Made by a program: the position numbers and the translations under genes
The notes under the pieces: model-generated
The model's input: only the letters and a program-made list of their open reading frames with translations
Database searches by the model: none
Told to the model about the DNA's origin: nothing
Part shown: piece by piece, positions 58,779 to 64,000 of the stretch
Layout of the letters: every line of letters begins with the position of its first letter
Numbering within the stretch: position 1 is the first letter of the stretch
Assembly (NCBI GenBank): GCA_030015575.1
Contig: CM057342.1
Location: 614,635,348 to 614,699,347, forward strand
Direction: 5' to 3'
Length of the DNA: 64,000 nucleotides
DNA from: Agapanthus africanus
Lineage: Eukaryota; Streptophyta; Magnoliopsida; Asparagales; Amaryllidaceae

Positions 58779-58862
58779 TATCTGCATTCGCCACGGGGCC
58801 GCATCATCACCCGTTAGGTTACTTAACTAACGACAGAGCGGGGGCTGGACTAGCGCGGATGC
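58779..58862 (-). other. Conserved leader block, candidate RNA fold (copy in D)
   Basis: Matches the 83-nt blocks of copia A and C (GTTAGTTAAGTAACCTAACGG inside in element sense, written here in two parts: GTTAGTTAAGTAACC and CTAACGG). The outer stem is weaker: TATCTGC (58779-58785) against GCGGATG has two mismatches, though GCATTCGC (58784-58791) can pair with GCGGATGC at seven of eight positions. Confidence 0.45.
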
Positions 58863-59606
58863 AAAACATAAGAAACGCCTAAATAGATATCATATATAGA
58901 TATATACACATTCGTCAGATGCAATGATAGCCATTCCAGATCACAGATGAATACATTGGATATACTAGGAATCCGCATTCCGTTCGAGCCTGTAACGAAA
59001 AGCGGATTACACGGTCGCGATGAATAGCCAATACCCCACCCTAGACCCCTACGGGTGCGGCAAACTACCCGCCAAGTACCCGAAGCGAAGCAACCTCCCT
59101 CAACGACGTGAGTAGGCCACTCGGCACTTCGAGATACCCGGTAGTTTGTGCACACCTCCTTGGGTCTATCCTAGGAGCAAAAACAGTAAAAAGAAAATTA
59201 TACAATGGCGGCTACACCCTCATCCCGGATGTGCGGCCATACAAATAATATTACATCAAATTTACATATTACATGAATTGAAAGATAAAAAAAAAACTCT
59301 CATCTCACAACCCCCCGGCTATTCATTCGCGACAATCCAACGAATTCATATACACATACCATCAACATTACAGATCACAGATATGTATAACCCCCACTAA
59401 TCGACGTATAGCGATTAGCAGACGTTCAATACATATATAACATTACAGCTACAACCCATTAGCCAAAGTCTACAGAAAATCGACCAAAAATACGGGTTTG
59501 TAACCACCCCAAAAACAAACTTGTTCTCTGGAAATTCTGGGCAGAAACAAACCATCTCAAAAATCACAAAACCTCAACAGAGGAACACTGCAGGAGAAAC
59601 GATCCA

Positions 59607-59686
59607 CGGCCGAGTCAACTCGGCCGCGGATCCGCGGCAGGAGCAAGCTCCTGCCGCGGATCCGCGGTGAGTTGGTCGACTCACTG
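59607..59686 (-). other. Paired CCGCGGATCCGCGG palindromes in a 20-bp hairpin (copia D leader)
   Basis: CCGCGGATCCGCGG occurs at 59624-59637 and 59654-59667. They are parts of a perfect 20-bp inverted repeat (59624-59643 with 59648-59667, loop CAAG). Flanking it are two more hairpins: CGGCCGAGT-CA-ACTCGGCCG (59607-59626) and GTGAGT-TGGTCG-ACTCAC (about 59667-59684). The far palindrome lies about 217 nt from the LTR edge. Confidence 0.8.
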
Positions 59687-59860
59687 GATCATTTTTCTTG
59701 CTTGTTCTTTAAAAAGCCTGAGCCGATTTTTAGTACATGATTTATTATTTTTAGAGCAGAAATAAAAATCGGCAGAAACTTGAATTTTCCGGGGTGTTTT
59801 GCGGTTTTTTTGTCCGGTCGAAGTTCTAGTTACTTTGCTAACATGCTAGGGTGTGTTTAG

Positions 59861-59876
59861 CCTGGCTCTGATACCA
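59861..59876 (-). promoter_or_regulatory. Primer binding site of copia D
   Basis: Minus strand TGGTATCAGAGCCAGG, next to the LTR end at 59878; complementary to initiator methionine tRNA. Confidence 0.92.
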
Positions 59877-59877
59877 C

Positions 59878-61950
59878 TGTTAGGTCCACGTTACCCACCT
59901 CGGTCCTTTCGGGGAGGCGGAAAAGGTAAAACGAAATTTTTTCTTGACTAGGTAACATGGACCGTACAATACGGATCTTTTCTAAACTACACACTAGCAA
60001 CTAACTAGAGATTTATCTACTCGGTTAGGGGTTATACCTCAACTTGAACTCCTTCTCTTGGACTCTTTGTGGTGGTCGGATGGTTCTCTCCTCGTCGCCT
60101 TCTCTTGCCGAAGATGGATCCACCTGAGGGTCTCTACCTTGAGCTCCTTTCTCGAACTTTGAGAAAACTAAAGTGTCCGGCTTGCTAGACCTTCAACCTT
60201 AGGATGAGTAGAGAGTGGCTTTGGGTGTTTTGTCTCCAAGGAAATGTTTCTCAACTCATGAGAATATTTTTCCTTGAACTAGAGGAGGAGGAAGAAGAAG
60301 AGATGAGAGAGAATGAGAATGTGAGAATGATTGAGTTTTACAACCATAACTAGAATATATATGAATTAATCTAATTAATAATTTTAATCAAATGAAAAAG
60401 GTGATGGTTGGTTTGATAAGACTATTATCATTTCACATTAAATGTTTTTGCAAAGATCAAAGAGTATCTTTGGAGTGAAATGATGATGGTCAATGTTTCA
60501 ACCATGGTCAACAAGTCAACCTTGGTCAACAAGTCAACAACTCTAACCATAACACAATTTCATTTAATTAATATTATTAATTGATATTTCACATATTCAT
60601 TAAGGTTTGGAAAAAGACAACTGTCAACTGTGCATACACACCCATTCCAAAACCCTAATGAAAATCCTCTTCCTCCGCCTCAAACAACTGTGCATACACA
60701 CCCGCATTCGTGTTCCGAGGAACACGAATACAATGAGATAAAACTAACCCCAAAACATATACTAGGATCTGGCTCAAACCAGAGCTCACTAGTAATGACC
60801 GTCCGGACACCAAACGTGCACAAGTGCGCGGATGTGAACGAACCCCGTCGCAAAACCATGCGACCTCTACTCTGTTTTGCCCAAAGGCGAATAACCCTCT
60901 GTGTGGGACTCTAAAGACTCGACACTACGCTGGCAGTGGGTTTAACCACAGACCGCAAGCGGCACTAGCTGTACGTAACGGCCCCCAGGTAGATGCCGAT
61001 AAGAAGACTGATGAGGCGAACCCATCCGAACTCCTACTGAGCCTGTATGTGACAATCTTCGTACAGTCCGGTCTATTCGTCTGAGAATATCACATGGCAG
61101 CCCTAGGGGGTGGTAAACGTCAGTACCCTAATAGCGGTACAAGTCGTGTCGGAGTGTAGCCCAGAACACCCTGAGATAACACTGGAAACCTACCAGCATA
61201 TCTTGCTTGCCCTGGCCAGGGACGACAATGTGTAATGTCTCTCCTAGACACAGCGCGATATCAACTCCCAATACCGGGAGAGACGAATCCTATCTAACCA
61301 TCACTGCCTCCAAGTGCTTTGGGACTGCACCCAACTACTACCTGTTTGCACGACTCCTTTGAGCCGTGGTAGGGTAGTAATCAAAGTACAGTGGGAACAC
61401 ACTCGAGGCGGAGTGACAGTGTCAAGTCAGCGGACTAAGCTGTACTCATGTCACCTGGGAACTGTTAACTGACGATAGATATAATACCAACCAAGAGTTC
61501 CCGACGAGTCTTGTCCAGTGTACTCGTAACCTAACGAGCACCCGCATACTATCTCAAGTACGAAGTACTGACGGCTGTAGGACAGACCATCTCCCCTGCT
61601 GGGATGAGAAGCGCATACGCTAGTCTACTCCAGAGTATCGATGCCCTGTTTCGATAGTCCTACGACTAGGGACCTGCATAAGGATGTGCTTTTGGATTAC
61701 CCAGCCCCCACGAGTGTGATCGCTATCACAACGCCGGTAATCAAGCAAAAGATTCGAAGGGCTCTACTAATGTGTATAGGCGATATGTTAAAAGAAACAC
61801 ATGTACACACATTGAAGTAGAAACAAACCAAGTAGCATACTACTATTTTGAGCAAGATTGTGTATACAAGGGTGAATATCCCAAGCTTCCATTAAGTAAT
61901 ATACAAACTAGTATGATACAGTAATGGCCTCTAGGGAATATACACTAACA
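59878..61950 (-). repeat. 5' LTR of copia D
   Basis: 2073 bp with TG...CA ends, near-identical to 52205-54275. The left end abuts the primer site and the right end abuts CAAAG. Confidence 0.93.
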
Positions 61951-61955
61951 CAAAG

Positions 61956-63743
61956 CCAGCCCCTCACCGTCGCCACTACTTTTTTTTCTCACTGCACCCC
62001 TGTTTCATCCCCGTACACCCCGCTGAGCTCCATCGACGACGACACGACGACCACCTCCACCACCGAGCTCCTCAACCCTCCTCGACAGCACCCCCACCTC
62101 GCAAACTTCACCGGCACCTTGCTACTATCGCCTGAGCTGCAGCCCCGAGCCACCGCCGTTGACCTCCTCCACAACACTCCTCACTCCAAGCCGAGCCAAG
62201 CTATCTTTCCCTCGAACCAAGCTCGTAGCCGCAGCAGCCCATCTCCAAGCTCGAGCCGAGGCCGCGAACCCTAGCCGCGCTGTTCGTGGTGCGATCGAGC
62301 CGTTGCCGCCACCGTCCGTCGGCAACACGTCATCAGGCAAGTGTACTACTTGCTTCATGCTAAAGTTTATCTAATAAAATTCTTAATACCAATAAATTCC
62401 GTAAATACTTTCGTGTGAATCAACAATATTTAAGTGTTCGATGCCAAACCCGAGGGGAAAACCCCCGTTAAACTGACGGAAACTGATCACATAGGTTGGC
62501 TCGTATAGTAATGAATATCGTATGATAATTTGGCTGAAAAATACAGTCGTTACTGACGTGATCGGTCATTCCCATTTAAGCCCGTAAAAACTGAAATTTT
62601 CCGCGTCTAAAACTTGTAAAAATCACAGCTAATTGATTATAAATTGGAATATTGCATTCGAGGGCTCAAATCGAAGCTGACTCGACGACCTAGAACCCTA
62701 TCAGAGTGTTAATCTAATCCTATGCTAAAAAGATGACGGAAACTGGTTTGGAGTGCGGCTTGGACTGCAGTCTAGAGCAGCACTGGCTGTTGATTCTCAT
62801 TTTGTAATGCTTACACTCTGCTGTATGAACATGTAATATTGCGGAACCCTATACCATGGCGAAGATGAATAACTAATGAAAGTGATTTCACCCCTTTCTA
62901 CTGTGGTTTACTATTTAAACTATATTTTAGATTAACAGAACGTATAGCAGTCCCAAACAGGGACAGAATTTATACCCCATTGTTGTACATTACATAATTT
63001 CTGACGTAAAGGTGTGATTGAAAATCTGCCTAGTGCGTTGGAAACCTAATTGATAAACCTAAATTTTGTTCAATATAGCGTCGCCTAATTTTGATCCCAA
63101 CAGGGTGAAAATTGTGTTGCGAAATGGACATTCAGTTCAGGAACTGAATTTCCAGCAGCGAACACTTAAAATGAAACGGTTGTAATTTGCAAACCCGAAA
63201 TCCGATTGTCCTAAAATTAATTTTGTTGAACTTCCGACTGAGTTTACTTGCTACCTCTTTTGTATCGTTTTACTTTGAATGTATGATTTAAGGCAATTTT
63301 TATAAGTTCATAAGATGCATGATGGCTCATATTACACACGATCTGTTTAACTGCATGAATGCACATATTTTACCCGACTGTCATATTTCTAGTGATAGTG
63401 TGCGTTATTATTCAGTGCACAGTGCATTGTCGTGCGTGAATGGTATCGGTTTAAGAGTGTTAAGTACGCCAGTGAAAAGTGAATGATTCGTGATAGTGAA
63501 CAATACAGTGAACAGTGACTAAAACTGTGTGATTGGTCCGTACTTGTACACGACTAGACCATACTCATAAATAGTGTAAACCTGGGGAAAAAGGGGAATT
63601 CGAAGTGGAAAGAGAATTGTATTTAGCGAGGACAGTGATTTAGAGGATGATCATTCGAACAACGACTCTTATATATATTAGGTTGGGCCTAGCGTTCCGG
63701 CTGACAGGGTTATGTCCCGGGCGATAGCGGGCCGTAGTCTCGG
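61956..63743 (+). repeat. LTR-like unit 2, right part
   Basis: Continues the GC-rich segment (to about 62335), which ends CATCAGGCAAGTGTAC, a GC-type splice-donor-like word that matches CATCACAGGAAAGTTC of unit 1. The rest parallels unit 1 (CAGTCTAGAGCAGCACTGG near 62770; AGTTCAGGAACTGAATTTC near 63134; CCGTACTTGT at about 63538). It extends about 200 bp beyond the end of unit 1, to a TGTAACAACTCC at 63744. A frame in the GC-rich part (from 61924) begins inside the copia LTR and is not a gene. Confidence 0.45.
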
Positions 63744-64000
63744 TGTAACAACTCCAATTTTTGTATACATAAAATTGATTTAAATTTGAAGCATACTTGG
63801 GGTATTTAATGTTGCTGTTACCACTTTAAATATTTATTTTCCTACAATAATTACAAGAAGGAGCTTATAGCTCATTGGTAACATCTTGCACTGCTGAACC
63901 AAGCCACCAGAGTTTAAATCCCCTACCCCACATTATTTTTAGATTAATTTTATTTTAAATTCCTTGGAAGCCCAACAGTCCACAGACCATAACTCCCAAA
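63744..64000 (+). other. Start of another TGTAACA-type repeat with SINE-like head
   Basis: TGTAACAACTCCAATTTTTG resembles the starts of units 1 and 2. Within it, 63858-63925 resembles a tRNA: box A-like TAGCTCATTGGTA (63868-63880) and box B-like AGTTTAAATCC (63911-63921), about 42 bases apart. This could be a tRNA-derived SINE. The window ends before a tail can be seen. Confidence 0.35.

Larger units (their letters stand above)
57616..59860 (-). other. Leader of copia D, no gag
   Basis: About 2.2 kb between primer site and pol. No frame above 101 codons, no zinc knuckle and no gag-like wording. It aligns along much of its length with the copia C leader, so lack of gag is shared. It contains a 138-bp direct duplication (GGTCACTCCC at 58411 and 58549, each near CTCGTCGAATGAGGTGC), which is single in copia C. 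Confidence 0.7.
52205..61950 (-). mobile_element. Copia element D (Angela/BARE-like), complete but defective
   Basis: A 9746-bp minus-strand element. LTRs are 52205-54275 (3') and 59878-61950 (5'), with TG...CA ends and a perfect duplication CAAAG (52200-52204 and 61951-61955). Primer site 59861-59876 and polypurine tract 54276-54287 are in place. The LTRs differ by only two bases in length and are very similar, so it is the youngest copia here. It carries a 929-codon open integrase-RT-RNase H frame, but the protease is damaged and no gag is recognisable. Confidence 0.93.

Noticed and set aside
61924-62274. 116-codon Ser/Pro/Thr-rich frame
   Set aside because: It starts inside the copia D LTR and crosses the insertion site; composition reflects GC-rich repeat sequence.

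Overview
The window is plant nuclear DNA, and almost all of it is LTR retrotransposons. Every long reading frame I recognise is retroelement-derived. The lineages are typical of flowering plants: Ty1-copia (Angela/BARE-like by pol wording), Ty3-gypsy chromovirus (Tekay-like, C-terminal chromodomain), an Athila-type element with a tRNA-Asp-like primer site, and a Tat/Grande-like element with an antisense gene. No rRNA, canonical tRNA, CRISPR or confident host gene was found. Species is not determined.

Layout. 1-3695: leader and 5' LTR of copia element A, minus strand, running off the left edge. 3696-4140: truncated first exon and promoter of a minus-strand gene. 4149-4775: an 86-bp tandem array. 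5268-44754: the 3' part of a Tat-like element, with an antisense gene on the minus strand and an LTR at 44038. It has been split by two insertions: copia C (5313-27521) and gypsy E (28250-42143, target duplication CTGTC). Copia C contains Athila-type element F (7960-17140, AGTCT), which itself contains a solo LTR (11350-12847, TATGA). This gives a four-deep nest. Copia C also carries a duplicated integrase-RT segment around a foreign LTR-like block (21742-23147).

44755-49871 is AT-rich DNA with small features: a 39-bp perfect foldback, a G-quadruplex run, and a hAT-type MITE with an 8-bp duplication. 49872-63743 holds two diverged LTR-like units. The second is split by copia D (52205-61950, minus strand, duplication CAAAG), the best preserved copia copy. 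A tRNA-like SINE head lies near the right edge.

How the parts relate. All coding copies are broken: E mainly by nonsense transitions, copia C and D by stops, frameshifts or active-site changes. Copia C and D share an architecture with no recognisable gag: a long leader, a splice-acceptor-like tract, then protease-integrase-RT-RNase H. Copia A, C and D share an 83-nt leader block. Paired GC-rich palindromes about 30 bp apart occur in copia leaders and also in the Athila-type LTR and leader. These shared cis elements in unrelated superfamilies are the most interesting signal here. All lineage names come from reading motifs, not from database searches.
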